From positions 124,001 through 188,000 of the forward strand of contig CAVPJC010000020.1 in NCBI GenBank assembly GCA_963705155.1: a stretch of 64,000 bases of DNA, given 5' to 3'. The notes under the pieces are model-generated. The model had not been told where the DNA came from, searched no databases, and was given only the letters and a program-made list of their open reading frames with translations. Origin of the DNA: CAVPJC01 sp963705155. Lineage in GTDB: Bacteria > Chloroflexota > Anaerolineae > Anaerolineales > UBA4823. The translations under genes and the position numbers were made by a program. Position 1 is the stretch's first letter. The number at the start of each line of letters is the position of its first letter. Positions 36,151 to 44,993 of this stretch are shown here, piece after piece.

Positions 36151-36933
36151 ATGAACCCCGCAAGGGCGAGTTCACAGATGCCAGATATTGTCGATCTGAT
36201 CCAATTAGCCAGAAATTACGAGCAAGAGCTTCCGCCCATGCCAGAATTAAAACCTGAGCCCCGGGGAGCGGAAATTGCCCGATTGTTGGATCACACGATT
36301 CTAAAACCCGAAACGACAGCTGGTCAGGTCGTTACACTTTGCCGAGAGGCCAAAGAATACGGCTTTGCGGGGGTGTGCATCAACCCGGCCTTTGTGTCGC
36401 TGGCAGCCGGCCTGCTCGCCGGTTCACCTGTGGCAGTTTGTACGGTGGTGGGTTTTCCTCTGGGGGCCACCCTGCCATCTTACAAAGCCATGGAAACACT
36501 TGCCTGTATGGACGCGGGCGCAGCGGAAATCGATGTGGTGCTGAATATTGGCGCGCTAAAAGGCCAGGCGTATGGATTGGTGCTCAATGAAGTGTGCACC
36601 GTCGTCGATCTGGCGCATAACAGCGGGGCGATTGTGAAAGTGATCCTTGAAAATGCCTTGCTTTCCCGGCAGGAGAAGATCATAGCCTGTGTGTTGTGCA
36701 AGGCCGCCGGCGCCGATTTTGTTAAAACTTCGACCGGTTTTTCGACGAGTGGGGCGACGGTCAAGGATGTTGCCCTGATGCGGCAGGTGGTGGGTAGTGA
36801 GGTGGGTGTAAAAGCTGCGGGGGGAGTGCGCAGTTATGCGGATGTGATGGCAATGGTTCGCGCCGGGGCCAATCGGATTGGCACCAGTTCTGGCGTAAAA
36901 ATTCTTCAGGAAGCCGGGGTCTTCGGAGGTTGA
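36151..36933 (+). CDS. deoC: Deoxyribose-phosphate aldolase
   Basis: A 260-residue TIM-barrel class I aldolase: LLDHTILKPETTAGQV, FAGVCINPAFVSLAA, TVVGFPLGATLPSYKAMET, AAEIDVVLNIGALK, the Schiff-base lysine in ADFVKTSTGFSTSGAT and VGVKAAGGVRSYAD. It converts 2-deoxyribose-5-phosphate to glyceraldehyde-3-P and acetaldehyde. ATG 36151 adds about 40 residues before the domain; ATG 36178 is an alternative. Confidence 0.94.
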   Translation: MNPARASSQMPDIVDLIQLARNYEQELPPMPELKPEPRGAEIARLLDHTILKPETTAGQVVTLCREAKEYGFAGVCINPAFVSLAAGLLAGSPVAVCTVVGFPLGATLPSYKAMETLACMDAGAAEIDVVLNIGALKGQAYGLVLNEVCTVVDLAHNSGAIVKVILENALLSRQEKIIACVLCKAAGADFVKTSTGFSTSGATVKDVALMRQVVGSEVGVKAAGGVRSYADVMAMVRAGANRIGTSSGVKILQEAGVFGG

Positions 36934-37215
36934 ATGGCTGAAAACAAGCCTGGTGATGCCGGCGAGATTATGGGTATATGTCCAGAATGCCAGACCGGGG
37001 TATTGCGTCTGCGCTATCTGACCTATTACACCTGGCTCAGCGATGAGTTAATCACGGTGCCCAATTTTCCTTCGTGGGTTTGCGATGTATGCGGGAAACG
37101 GGAATACGATGCCCGGGCAATTAAATGGTTGAACACCCTGCTCAATCCGGATGCAGGGCGTTCTGCGCCGCGTTACAAAGGCCCGACGCAAGGGATTGAT
37201 CAACCCCAGCCTTAA
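36934..37215 (+). CDS. YgiT-type zinc-finger protein
   Basis: A 93-residue protein with two CxxC pairs, ICPECQTG and VCDVCGKREYD, the treble-clef-like layout seen in YgiT/MqsA N-domains. No helix-turn-helix follows, so it is not a full MqsA antitoxin, and no mqsR-like toxin is adjacent. The ATG lies one base after the deoC stop. The 3' end overlaps the NUDIX gene on the opposite strand by four bases. Confidence 0.72.
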   Translation: MAENKPGDAGEIMGICPECQTGVLRLRYLTYYTWLSDELITVPNFPSWVCDVCGKREYDARAIKWLNTLLNPDAGRSAPRYKGPTQGIDQPQP

Positions 37216-37748
37216 CGATCCTGGAACAACGCAGGGCGGGCGAGCAGCAGGGCAGCCAGGGTTTTTGCATCGTAAATCTCACCTTGCTCTGCCAGCTGGT
37301 ATGCGCGGGGAATTGGAATTCGCTCGACGGTGATAAATTCGTCATCGTCTGGCGGCAGCGGTGCGGGGGTCAGGTCTGTCGCCAGGTAAATATACAGATA
37401 TTCAGTCGTGTAACCCGGAGCGATGTAAAACTCACCAATTTTTTTTAGCTGACCGGCCGACATGCCGATTTCTTCCCGGGTTTCACGGCCGGCGCTGAAT
37501 TCTGGGGGTTCGTTTGCTTCAGCTACACCGGCGGGCAGCTCCAACAGGACGCTGCCGGCGGCATGCCGGTACTGGCGGATAAACCAGATATTTCCCTCTG
37601 CATCGACCGGAACGATCACGACTGCTACGGGATGGGCGACGATATCCAGCTTCATGATGCGCCCATCCGGCAGTCGCACCCGATCCTGGCGCACCTCGAA
37701 AACTCGCCCCCGGAAAACGGTTTCTGAATCGATCTGTTCGTAGTCCAT
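37212..37748 (-). CDS. NUDIX hydrolase, ADP-ribose pyrophosphatase type
   Basis: A 178-residue protein with a complete Nudix box Gx5Ex7REUxEExGU: G-VAEAN-E, PPEFSAG, RETREEIGM. The N-terminal strand (VFRGRVFEVRQDRVRLPDGR) and QYRHAAGSVLLELPAG are typical of ADP-sugar pyrophosphatases. It would hydrolyse ADP-ribose to AMP and ribose-5-P. The start ATG ends at 37748. Confidence 0.92.
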   Translation of the reverse strand: MDYEQIDSETVFRGRVFEVRQDRVRLPDGRIMKLDIVAHPVAVVIVPVDAEGNIWFIRQYRHAAGSVLLELPAGVAEANEPPEFSAGRETREEIGMSAGQLKKIGEFYIAPGYTTEYLYIYLATDLTPAPLPPDDDEFITVERIPIPRAYQLAEQGEIYDAKTLAALLLARPALFQDR

Positions 37749-37789
37749 GTTTTATTTTCTGAAAAGGATGAATGGGTGGATACAGAATT

Positions 37790-37821
37790 GGAGTAGCCGG
37801 AACGTTATTTCCGGCTACTCC
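37790..37821. repeat. Perfect 13-bp inverted repeat
   Basis: GGAGTAGCCGGAA/TTCCGGCTACTCC with a 6-nt loop lies between two minus-strand genes, downstream of the LysM gene. No T-run on either side, so it is a weak terminator candidate or a 3'-end stabiliser. Confidence 0.7.
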
Positions 37822-37850
37822 AGGATGTTTAAGCAGGTTCGGTCGGGGAA

Positions 37851-38562
37851 CTATGGGATCTTAAGTTCCTGACCGGATGTAACTTTGTAAGGAGAGGATA
37901 ATCCATTGGCGGCGGCGATAGCGTTCGGATCTGCATCGCCGAACAGACAGGCGATCGAATAGATGGTTTCACCCGAGCCGACCGTATAGGTGGTGGGATG
38001 ATTGCGCAGCGAGCGGTTGGCAGGGAAGGGGTTTCCGCTTTGTGGGATTTTCAATACCGTCCCGGGGGAGTAGCTGTCATTGCGCCCCAGGCCGCTTATA
38101 CGCAGCATTTCGTCGGGATTGACATCGAAGCGGCGGGCGATGCAGTAGGGATGCTCCCCTTTCTGGAGGGTATAGCTGCTGGGGATGCCGGGCGTGGCAG
38201 TTGCAACAACCACCGCCACCGGAGCGGCAGTTGCAGCTTCGACTTGTGGAGCAGCGGCTGTGGGTTCCGGGGTGGCCTCGGGTGTAACGGCTGCGGCTTC
38301 GCCCGGAGTGGGGGTTGCAGCAGCGGGGGCAGCCGGAGCATCTGAAGGTGCGCCGCCACCCTGCATGGCGATAGCTGTCTGGGTCGCAAAGCTTTCCAAC
38401 TGGCCCATTACGTCATCTGTGACGCCCGGAACCGGGAAATCGCCTTCGGGTGTGGCGCTGGCTTCGCCTGTCGGAGGCCTGCGAGGCCGGTCTTTCGCAG
38501 GCGGCTAACCCGATGACGAGCAGCAGCGTTACGAGAGTCAACAGGATGCGTGTGGTTTTCAT
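37851..38562 (-). CDS. LysM-domain lipoprotein, one frame break
   Basis: A lipoprotein signal (MKTTRILLTLVTLLLVIGLAAC) starts at the ATG ending 38562, with AAGGAG upstream. The frame changes near 38478; an extra base separates it from the body (EGDFPVPGVTDDVMGQLESF). An Ala/Thr/Pro linker follows, then two LysM modules: YTLQKGEHPYCIARRFDVNPDEML and YTVGSGETIYSIACLFGDADP. LysM binds glycan such as peptidoglycan, so the protein is probably a wall-associated lipoprotein. Both modules contain a Cys after the YxIA position (YCIA, YSIAC), which is unusual. Confidence 0.82.
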
Positions 38563-38917
38563 CTTCTCACTCCTTATCTGAAGTCACCCGCCTGGTCTGC
38601 CAAGCAAAAATCGGGTAGCGTTGAGATCAGACAATAACGGTGGGTATTCACAATTTGCAATGATAGTAGCACAATCCGGGCGAGGCGTCAAGAACCTTGC
38701 ATAAATGCTTGCAAAATTATTGGTGCACATCCTGGATCGAACCTTATCCTAGATTGATGGTGCAAGATTTGTGCCACAACAGATGCCAGCCACGCACCAG
38801 AGGGTATTTTTCTGTAAGAGATCGAGTTCGGGGATGTGGTAAGATTATTCCCGGTCGCTTGAAAACCGGCTTTGATGTCCGGGCGATCCTTATTTGACCC
38901 AAGAGGGATACGACACG
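38563..38917. other. Divergent intergenic region between the LysM gene and glgP
   Basis: A 355-base gap between divergently oriented genes. It must hold promoters for both. On the minus strand TTGCAA with TTATTG 17 bases later near 38630-38660 is only a weak match. On the plus strand TAAGAT near 38841 lacks a good -35. I see no small gene or RNA that I can support. Confidence 0.4.
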
Positions 38918-41107
38918 ATGATGGAACCATTCCGTTCAGAAATACCCAACCAATACAACCTGCCTCGCCGCATTCACCGGCTGGGTGAGCTTGCTTACAA
39001 CATGTGGTGGACCTGGCACCCTGAATCACAAAGACTTTATTCCCGGATTGACCGGGAGTTGTGGGAATCTGTCAAACATAACCCGGTAACTTTTTTACGC
39101 CAGGTGGAACGCGCCCGGTTAAATGCGGTGACCAATAACCGCTATTACCTGGAGTTTTACGATCGGGTTCTCAACGATTTTGACCAGTACATGAGCACAA
39201 CAGAAACGTGGTTCATGCGCAACCACCCGGAATTACGCAACCGGCCGATCGCTTACTTCTCGATGGAATTTGGCCTGCATGAGATCTTTCCCATCTATGC
39301 AGGCGGCCTGGGAGTGCTTTCCGGCGATCATGTCAAAGAGGCCAGCGATCTGGGACTGCCGTTCGTGGCAATCGGCCTGTACTACTCGGAAGGCTATTTT
39401 TCACAGCGTATCACCGAGGACGGCTGGCAGGAGGCGGCTTATAACCGCCATCCACTGGAAGATCTACCGATCATTCCGGTCGTCGACGAGGCCGGCAAGC
39501 CATTGACCATTTCGGTGGAGCTTCCGGGACGCACCGTAGGCACCCGTGTCTGGGAGGTGCGGGTGGGGCGTGTGCCGCTGTACCTGCTGGATACCAATAT
39601 TCCTGAAAATTCTGCTGCCGACCGGACACTTTGCGCCCGTTTATACAGCAGCGATCTGGATTTGCGCATCACACAAGAGATCCTGTTGGGGATTGGCGGT
39701 CTTCAAGCGCTGCGCGAGCTGGGGTATAACCCCAGCGTCTGGCATATGAATGAAGGCCATTCGGCATTTCTGGTTTTGGAGCGCATCCGTGAGCTTGTGG
39801 CAGGCGGCAGAAGTTTTGAGGAATCGGCCAAAATTGTGCGCGCCTCCAATGTTTTCACGACCCACACACCGGTTCCGGCCGGGAATGATGAGTTTGCATT
39901 GTGGCTGGTGGATAAATATTTCTCACAGATGTGGAGCGAGCTGGGCCTGAGCCGGGATGAGTTCATCGACCTGGCGCGGCACACGGTTACGTGGGGCGAT
40001 GCATTCAGCATGCCTGTGCTTGCGCTGCGATATTCGGCGGGGCGCAATGCGGTATCGGAACTGCACGGCAGAGTTTCCCGCAGCATGTGGAAATTCCTGT
40101 GGCCCGATCTACGAGTGGATGAGGTTCCCATTACGCATGTCACCAATGGCATCCATACGGATACCTGGCTGGCCCGCCGCCTGGGGCTGCTGTATGACCG
40201 CTTCCTGGGGGCTGACTGGCGGGAAAATATTGATGATCCTGAGCTGTGGGAACAGGTGCTGAATATACCCGATGACCAGATCTGGGCTGTTCGCCGCCAC
40301 CTGAAGCGCAAACTGGCGGCCTATATCAGTGAGCGCGCCCGCCAAAACTGGCTGCAGGGGGGTATTCACCCTGTTCAGACCCTGGCTGCCGGCGCTCTGC
40401 TGGATCCCTATGCGCTGACGATCGGGTTTGCCCGGCGCTTTGCCCCTTACAAGCGCGCCAACCTGGTGCTGCACGATACCAACCGGCTGCTGAGCCTGCT
40501 CAACCGCCCGGGGATGCCGGTGCAGATCATTTTCGCCGGAAAATCCCATCCGGATCATGAAGGCGGGAAGATGCTGATCCAGGAGGTGTACCGCGCCGTC
40601 AAGCGCTCGGAGAGCGGCGGGCGCCTGGTGTTCCTGGAAGACTATGATATGAACCTGGCGCGCTACCTGGTGCAGGGGGTGGATGTGTGGATGAACACTC
40701 CCCGGCGACCCAATGAGGCCTCGGGCACATCTGGCGAGAAAGCCGCGCTGAACGGCGTTCTCAACTTCTCGGTGCTGGATGGCTGGTGGCGGGAGGGGTA
40801 CAACGGTAAAAATGGCTGGGCGATTGGTGAAGATGTGGACAGCAGCGACACCGACCAGCAGGATGCCCGCGATGCAGAAAGCCTGTACAACACGCTGGAG
40901 AAGGAGATCATACCGTTGTATTACCAGGAGCGCTCTTCAGATGGGCTGCCGGGTGAGTGGCTTGGCCGGATGAAAGAGTTGATTCGCACGCTGGCGCCGC
41001 AGTTCAGTATGCGCAGGATGGTAAAGGAATACGTGGAGCGCCTGTACCTGCCGGGGATGCGCCTGCAAGCCGCCGTGAAGGAGACGGGCAAGAAAACGAA
41101 TGAATGA
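38918..41107 (+). CDS. glgP: Alpha-glucan (glycogen) phosphorylase, short type
   Basis: A 729-residue GT35 enzyme. It opens with LPRRIHRLGELAYNMWWTWHPES, then IAYFSMEFGLHEIFPIYAGGLGVLSGDH, VWHMNEGHSAFLVLERIREL, HVTNGIHTDTWL and FAGKSHPDHEGGKMLIQ. The PLP lysine lies in ASGTSGEKAALNGVLNFSVLDGWWREG; many relatives have GTSGMK, so the Glu is a local variant. It releases glucose-1-P from glycogen or maltodextrin. ATG 38918 follows GAGGG; TTG 38894 is an alternative. Overlaps the next gene by eight bases. Confidence 0.92.
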   Translation: MMEPFRSEIPNQYNLPRRIHRLGELAYNMWWTWHPESQRLYSRIDRELWESVKHNPVTFLRQVERARLNAVTNNRYYLEFYDRVLNDFDQYMSTTETWFMRNHPELRNRPIAYFSMEFGLHEIFPIYAGGLGVLSGDHVKEASDLGLPFVAIGLYYSEGYFSQRITEDGWQEAAYNRHPLEDLPIIPVVDEAGKPLTISVELPGRTVGTRVWEVRVGRVPLYLLDTNIPENSAADRTLCARLYSSDLDLRITQEILLGIGGLQALRELGYNPSVWHMNEGHSAFLVLERIRELVAGGRSFEESAKIVRASNVFTTHTPVPAGNDEFALWLVDKYFSQMWSELGLSRDEFIDLARHTVTWGDAFSMPVLALRYSAGRNAVSELHGRVSRSMWKFLWPDLRVDEVPITHVTNGIHTDTWLARRLGLLYDRFLGADWRENIDDPELWEQVLNIPDDQIWAVRRHLKRKLAAYISERARQNWLQGGIHPVQTLAAGALLDPYALTIGFARRFAPYKRANLVLHDTNRLLSLLNRPGMPVQIIFAGKSHPDHEGGKMLIQEVYRAVKRSESGGRLVFLEDYDMNLARYLVQGVDVWMNTPRRPNEASGTSGEKAALNGVLNFSVLDGWWREGYNGKNGWAIGEDVDSSDTDQQDARDAESLYNTLEKEIIPLYYQERSSDGLPGEWLGRMKELIRTLAPQFSMRRMVKEYVERLYLPGMRLQAAVKETGKKTNE

Positions 41108-41627
41108 GTTATTGACGGCCCAGGCCTGGTTGACTGCCGGCTTGATCTTTTTGTTACGGGTCAGCGATATGACCCTGGACACCCTCAGGGTGCTGGTGGT
41201 GATGCGCGGCAAGAAAGGGCTGGCGTGGCTGCTGGGCTTCTTTCAGGCTGCGATTTTTGTGCTGGCGATCAGCTCGGTGCTCAGCAACCTGGATAACCCG
41301 TTGAACGTGGTGGGTTATGCCGCCGGTTTTGGCACCGGGAATGTGGTCGGCATGTTGATCGAAGAACGGCTGGCGATCGGCCATATTTTAGTAACGATCA
41401 TGAGCCCACGCCTGGGGACGGCGATCGCCGAGCAACTGCGCAAAGAGGGGTATGCAGTCACCGAGATCCCGGCGCGCGGCAAGGACGGCATGGTGACGAT
41501 GTTGAACTGCAATGTGCTGCGCAAGAACGTGGATCGTGTGCACAAGATCGTCAACGGGATTGATGCGGAGGCGTTTATCACGGCTGAAGATGTGCGCCCG
41601 GTGCGGCGCGGCTTCTGGCGGGCCTGA
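41100..41627 (+). CDS. DUF2179/UPF0316 family membrane protein
   Basis: A 175-residue protein: three N-terminal hydrophobic segments (LLRVSDMTLDTLRVLVVMRG, LLGFFQAAIFVLAISSVL, NPLNVVGYAAGFGTGNVVGM) and a soluble C-domain (EQLRKEGYAVTEIPARGKDGMVTMLNCNVLRKN). This is the UPF0316 layout, with the DUF2179 cytoplasmic domain at the end. Function unknown. It overlaps the end of glgP. Confidence 0.87.
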   Translation: MNELLTAQAWLTAGLIFLLRVSDMTLDTLRVLVVMRGKKGLAWLLGFFQAAIFVLAISSVLSNLDNPLNVVGYAAGFGTGNVVGMLIEERLAIGHILVTIMSPRLGTAIAEQLRKEGYAVTEIPARGKDGMVTMLNCNVLRKNVDRVHKIVNGIDAEAFITAEDVRPVRRGFWRA

Positions 41628-41684
41628 GAACGGCTTCGTGAAAGGGGATCTGGCAGCCAGCCGGGTAGGGGATGAAAACCGGGC

Positions 41685-42778
41685 TCAACCGGTAGGGGTC
41701 GTCTGGGAGAATGCACGCCGCAGATGGTCAATGGGCTGCAGCGCGCCGGTCTCCGTTTCGTAATACCAGCTTTCCCAGCCATTGCAGGGGGCGCCGAGCA
41801 GTTGGCGTCCCAGCATGTGAATGGAGCCTTCCTTTTCACCCATGCGCAGACGCCCATCGGGTTTGATGATGGCGGCGGCGGAACGGTCGCCGCGGAAATA
41901 GAGCGGCTGCCCGGGGGAGAGCAGGCTGTTTTCCAGGAGCGTGCCAAAAGGAATACGCGGCGGGCGGCGGGAGCGGTCGCTGACTTCGAAGACCTGCGAG
42001 TCTCCGGCGGGAGACTGAACAGCATCAATTCGCTGGCGGGCGATGTTGACATAAGCCTCTTCGCGCTCGATGCCGATCCAGCGGCGGCCCAGCTTTTTAG
42101 CCACCGCCCCCGTTGTGCCAGCGCCAAAGAAGGGATCCAGCACAATATCGCCGGGGTTGGTGGAAGCCAGCAGGATGCGGTAAAGCAGGGCCTCCGGCTT
42201 CTGGGTGGAGTGGGCTTTTTTGCCGTCGGTTTTGATGCGCTCGGGACCGGTGCAGATGGGCAGGGTCCAGTCGGAGCGCATCTGCAGCTCGTCGTTGAGG
42301 GCCTTCATGGCGTGGTGGTTGAAGGTGTAGCGCGACCCGTGGGCTTTGCTGGCCCACAGCAGGGTTTCGTGGGCGTTGGTGAAGCGAGCGCCACGGAAAT
42401 TGGGCATGGGATTGGTTTTGATCCAGACGACGTCATTGAGGAACCAGAAACCCAGGTCTTGCATCAGGGCGCCGATGCGGTAAATGTTGTGGTAAGAACC
42501 GATGACCCAGATGGCGCCGGTGTCTTTCAACACCCGCCGGCAGGCAGAGAGCCAGAGGCGGCTGAAGTCATCGTAAGCCTGGAAGCTGCCAAACTGATCC
42601 CAGTCGTCATCCACGCCATCCACCGGGTATGGTTGGGACGCCAGAGCTCTTGCTGGAGCTGGAGATTATAGGGCGGGTCGGCAAAGATCAGGTCGACGCA
42701 GGCGGCGGGAAAGGATTTCAGAAGCTGGATGCAATCGCCGTGCAGTACCTGGTCGAGGGGCAGGGAGGGGGTGGGCAT
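41685..42778 (-). CDS. CcrM-like adenine DNA methyltransferase with RAMA domain, one frame break
   Basis: The N-terminus holds the catalytic motif IV DPPYNLQL. After the break come DGVDDDWDQFGSFQAYDDFSRLWL, GAIWVIGSYHNIYRIG, KTNPMPNFRGARFTNAHETLLW, KAHSTQKPEALL and DPFFGAGTTGAVAKKLGRRWIGIE. This order and wording match the CcrM/M.HinfI group (GANTC). The C-terminus (RIPFGTLLENSLLSPGQPLYF...GAPCNGWESWYYE) is the RAMA domain. The break near 42618-42622 is repaired by one G in CCCGGTGG. No restriction enzyme is adjacent. The start at the ATG ending 42778 is tentative. Confidence 0.87.
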
Positions 42779-43076
42779 GGGGGTTGATTTGTTCCTCAAT
42801 TATCCAATCTGTTTCTTGACCTGGTTATTAAACCACAAAGAGGGTGGGGGACAAAGAGGATTGTGTTCCATGGCCCAAATTTCATAGGGTAGGCTGCCAC
42901 GGGTTCACAAATATCAAATATTCCAGTTTGTCAGGGTACCGATGAAAAGGTCAGATAACTCTATATTTACAGATAATACAACTTACGCGATAATTATGCT
43001 AATCCGATGCAATTTGTAAGAGTATCAGATACTGGATTTTTGAACGTGTAACTTCTTGTTCATAAGGCGGGTGAAG
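42779..43076. promoter_or_regulatory. AT-rich divergent region with a palindrome before the caspase gene
   Basis: A 298-base gap between the divergent methylase and caspase-like genes. It is markedly more AT-rich than its surroundings. AGTATCAGATACT at 43021-43033 is a perfect palindrome around a central A, about 45 bases before the caspase start, and could be an operator. No clear -35/-10 pair or small gene is seen. Confidence 0.4.
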
Positions 43077-44615
43077 GTGGCCAATCGATACGCATTGGTG
43101 ATTGCGAACTACCAATTTGAAGATCCCAAGCTTTCACAATTACTGGCCCCCGGCCGTGATGCAGATTTGTTCAGTGATGTATTGGCAAGTCCGGAAATCG
43201 GGGGGTTTCAGGTTACGCGGCTAATCAATGAAACCCTGCGTGTGGTTCGCAAAGAAATTGCCCAGCTATTTCACAAGCGGCGCAAGGACGATCTTTTGCT
43301 TATTTATTACTCAGGACATGGAGTCAAAGATGATTTTGGTGACCTTTACCTGACAGTGAAGGACACCGAGTTGGAATTTGTGCGCGCTACCGCCATTGAT
43401 GCCGGTTATATCCGTGATCAAATCGACAAGAGTAACTCGCGGAGCAATATTGTTATTCTGGATTGTTGTTACAGTGGGGCATTTTCGGGGCGGGCGAAAG
43501 GCGCTCTGGGCAGCGCAGTTGGAACTGGTGATGTGCTGTCAGGAAGTGGGTACGGACGGGTGATAATGACCGCCAGTAATGCCGTGGAATACGCCTGGGA
43601 AGGCGAACATGTGGAGGGAAATGCTGAGAGGTCGATCTTTACGGAATATTTGGTTGACGGACTTCACAGCGGCAACGCCGACTTGAACCATGACGGTCTG
43701 ATCACCATCGATGAGTTATACCAGTATGTGTACGAGAGAGTGATCAACACCGAAAATCATAAACAAACGCCTCAAAAGTGGGCGCAAAAGGTGGAAGGGC
43801 AAATCTTTATCGCCAAAAGTGTAGTGCCTGAGCGAGTGAAACCCGTTCTACCAGAAGATCTTATTCAGGCTACCAGAAGTGCATTTGCCGGAATTCGGGA
43901 AGGGGCAATCAGTGAACTTTCCCAGTTGTATAAATCGAGCGATGCAGAGGTGGCTATAGAGGCAGAACGGGTGTTACGTGCATTACAACACGATCAACAC
44001 CCAGGAGTGGCAAGAGTGGCTGCCATGGCCCTTCAGATAGCCCCCGCTCCGCCACCTGCACCGGTCATACCGGTGCAGGACATCCCCGTCCCACAAAAAT
44101 TGCCCGCGGTGGTTAGGAAAATCCGGGTGCGGCCAACCCCGGCGGCAAGTTCTGATGCGGCTCCTGAAAGCAGTGTTAACCTGAGCGGCAAGCTAAAGTC
44201 ACCGCAATCGCCGTCAGTGTTGGCGTTAGCTGGCAGCAAGAATTTCACATTGATGATTTCTGCTGAAGAGAAAAAGGTGATTTTTGACAGGTTGAAAAAA
44301 GAACGACCTGGTTCCAGCCTGATCCGGCACCGCATACAGGTATATGCCACAATGATTTTTGTGCTGCTCAAAAACCGGGTAGCTGATGTAGATCAGGTGC
44401 GCATTGACGTTGAATACACCGGGTATGAGGCAGCGATCAAAGAACACCTGCTCAATTTACTGCGCCGCCGGAATATTTCCGCCAGTGCAAAAAAGATAAC
44501 GGTATCACGCTTGATGCCTGGAGATGCAGCGGCATCCCTGGCGAGGAAGGTTTTGCAGGGCAAGCAAAAGCCAGATGGCTGGATGACTGCTAAAGATATT
44601 CTGGATGAATTTTAA
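43077..44615 (+). CDS. Caspase-like peptidase with helical-repeat segment and unknown C-terminal domain
   Basis: A 512-residue protein. Residues 1-230 are a C14 caspase-like domain: MANRYALVIANYQFEDPKLSQL, catalytic His in YYSGHGVKDDFGDLYL (about 81), catalytic Cys in VILDCCYSGAF (about 129), and DGLITIDELYQYVYERV. Residues of about 262-325 look like HEAT-type helices (FAGIREGAISELSQLYKSS...VERVLRALQHDQ pattern). After a Pro-rich linker, residues 390-512 form an alpha/beta domain (VRIDVEYTGYEAAIKEHLLNLL...SLARKVLQGKQKPDG) that I cannot assign. GTG 43077 is chosen because of AAGGCGGG; GTG 43071 is possible. A role in regulated proteolysis or defence is inference. Confidence 0.82.
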   Translation: MANRYALVIANYQFEDPKLSQLLAPGRDADLFSDVLASPEIGGFQVTRLINETLRVVRKEIAQLFHKRRKDDLLLIYYSGHGVKDDFGDLYLTVKDTELEFVRATAIDAGYIRDQIDKSNSRSNIVILDCCYSGAFSGRAKGALGSAVGTGDVLSGSGYGRVIMTASNAVEYAWEGEHVEGNAERSIFTEYLVDGLHSGNADLNHDGLITIDELYQYVYERVINTENHKQTPQKWAQKVEGQIFIAKSVVPERVKPVLPEDLIQATRSAFAGIREGAISELSQLYKSSDAEVAIEAERVLRALQHDQHPGVARVAAMALQIAPAPPPAPVIPVQDIPVPQKLPAVVRKIRVRPTPAASSDAAPESSVNLSGKLKSPQSPSVLALAGSKNFTLMISAEEKKVIFDRLKKERPGSSLIRHRIQVYATMIFVLLKNRVADVDQVRIDVEYTGYEAAIKEHLLNLLRRRNISASAKKITVSRLMPGDAAASLARKVLQGKQKPDGWMTAKDILDEF

Positions 44616-44622
44616 AAGAAAA

Positions 44623-44842
44623 TAACGGAGACCCCTCTACGCGCCCCCCACTAGATAGTGCGCAGCCAGGCTCCCCGAAGGGTCGGTCATCTTTCGATTT
44701 CCTACTACCTGGTAGGCTCTACCGTCACGGTAGGGAGCGGGTTTCGCGGGAGCGCCTGGTTAACGACTGCAGGATTCTATGGTTTCAACGCTTATAAGGC
44801 TCCACCACAGGTTTCCACAAACGGGCTCCAGACCATCCGTTA
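44623..44842 (-). ncRNA. Structured noncoding element (candidate RNA or small mobile element)
   Basis: No protein-like frame is present. On the minus strand TTGCAC (44871-44876) and TACAAT (44849-44854) with a 16-base spacer would start a transcript near 44842. The ends carry TAACGGA (44623-44629) and TCCGTTA (44836-44842), which pair or act as 7-bp terminal repeats. Inside are a perfect CTACCG/CGGTAG hairpin, a CCTAC/GTAGG hairpin, and a longer CCAGGC..CTCC/GGAG..GCCTGG stem. I do not recognise it as tmRNA, 6S, RNase P or SRP RNA. It may be a new RNA or a MITE-like remnant. Confidence 0.4.
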
Positions 44843-44931
44843 ACAAGTATTGTAACATTTTTCTTGTGTCGTGCAACTCGGTGGGAACGAAAGAAAAATA
44901 ACAAAAGATGGCATGGGGCTGCCGTATCTAT

Positions 44932-44967
44932 CAAAAAAATGCCGCGCCCATCAACAAAGGGCGCGGC
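44932..44967 (-). terminator. Terminator of the M29 aminopeptidase gene
   Basis: On the minus strand the 9-bp stem GCCGCGCCC/GGGCGCGGC with a 9-nt loop is followed by ATTTTTTTG. It lies 27 bases after the gene's stop. Confidence 0.88.
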
Positions 44968-44993
44968 TGCGACGGATTGAGTTGGTGGGGGAT

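Noticed and set aside
36934..37215. MqsA-type antitoxin
   Set aside because: Only the YgiT-like zinc finger is present, without a helix-turn-helix domain or an adjacent MqsR toxin.
41724..42671. A long plus-strand frame (315 codons) opposite the methylase
   Set aside because: It is the antisense shadow of the methylase gene, Gly/Ala/Val-rich without family motifs.
44658..44843. A 61-codon plus-strand frame inside the structured noncoding element
   Set aside because: No ribosome-binding site, no protein-like composition, and the region is dominated by hairpins.
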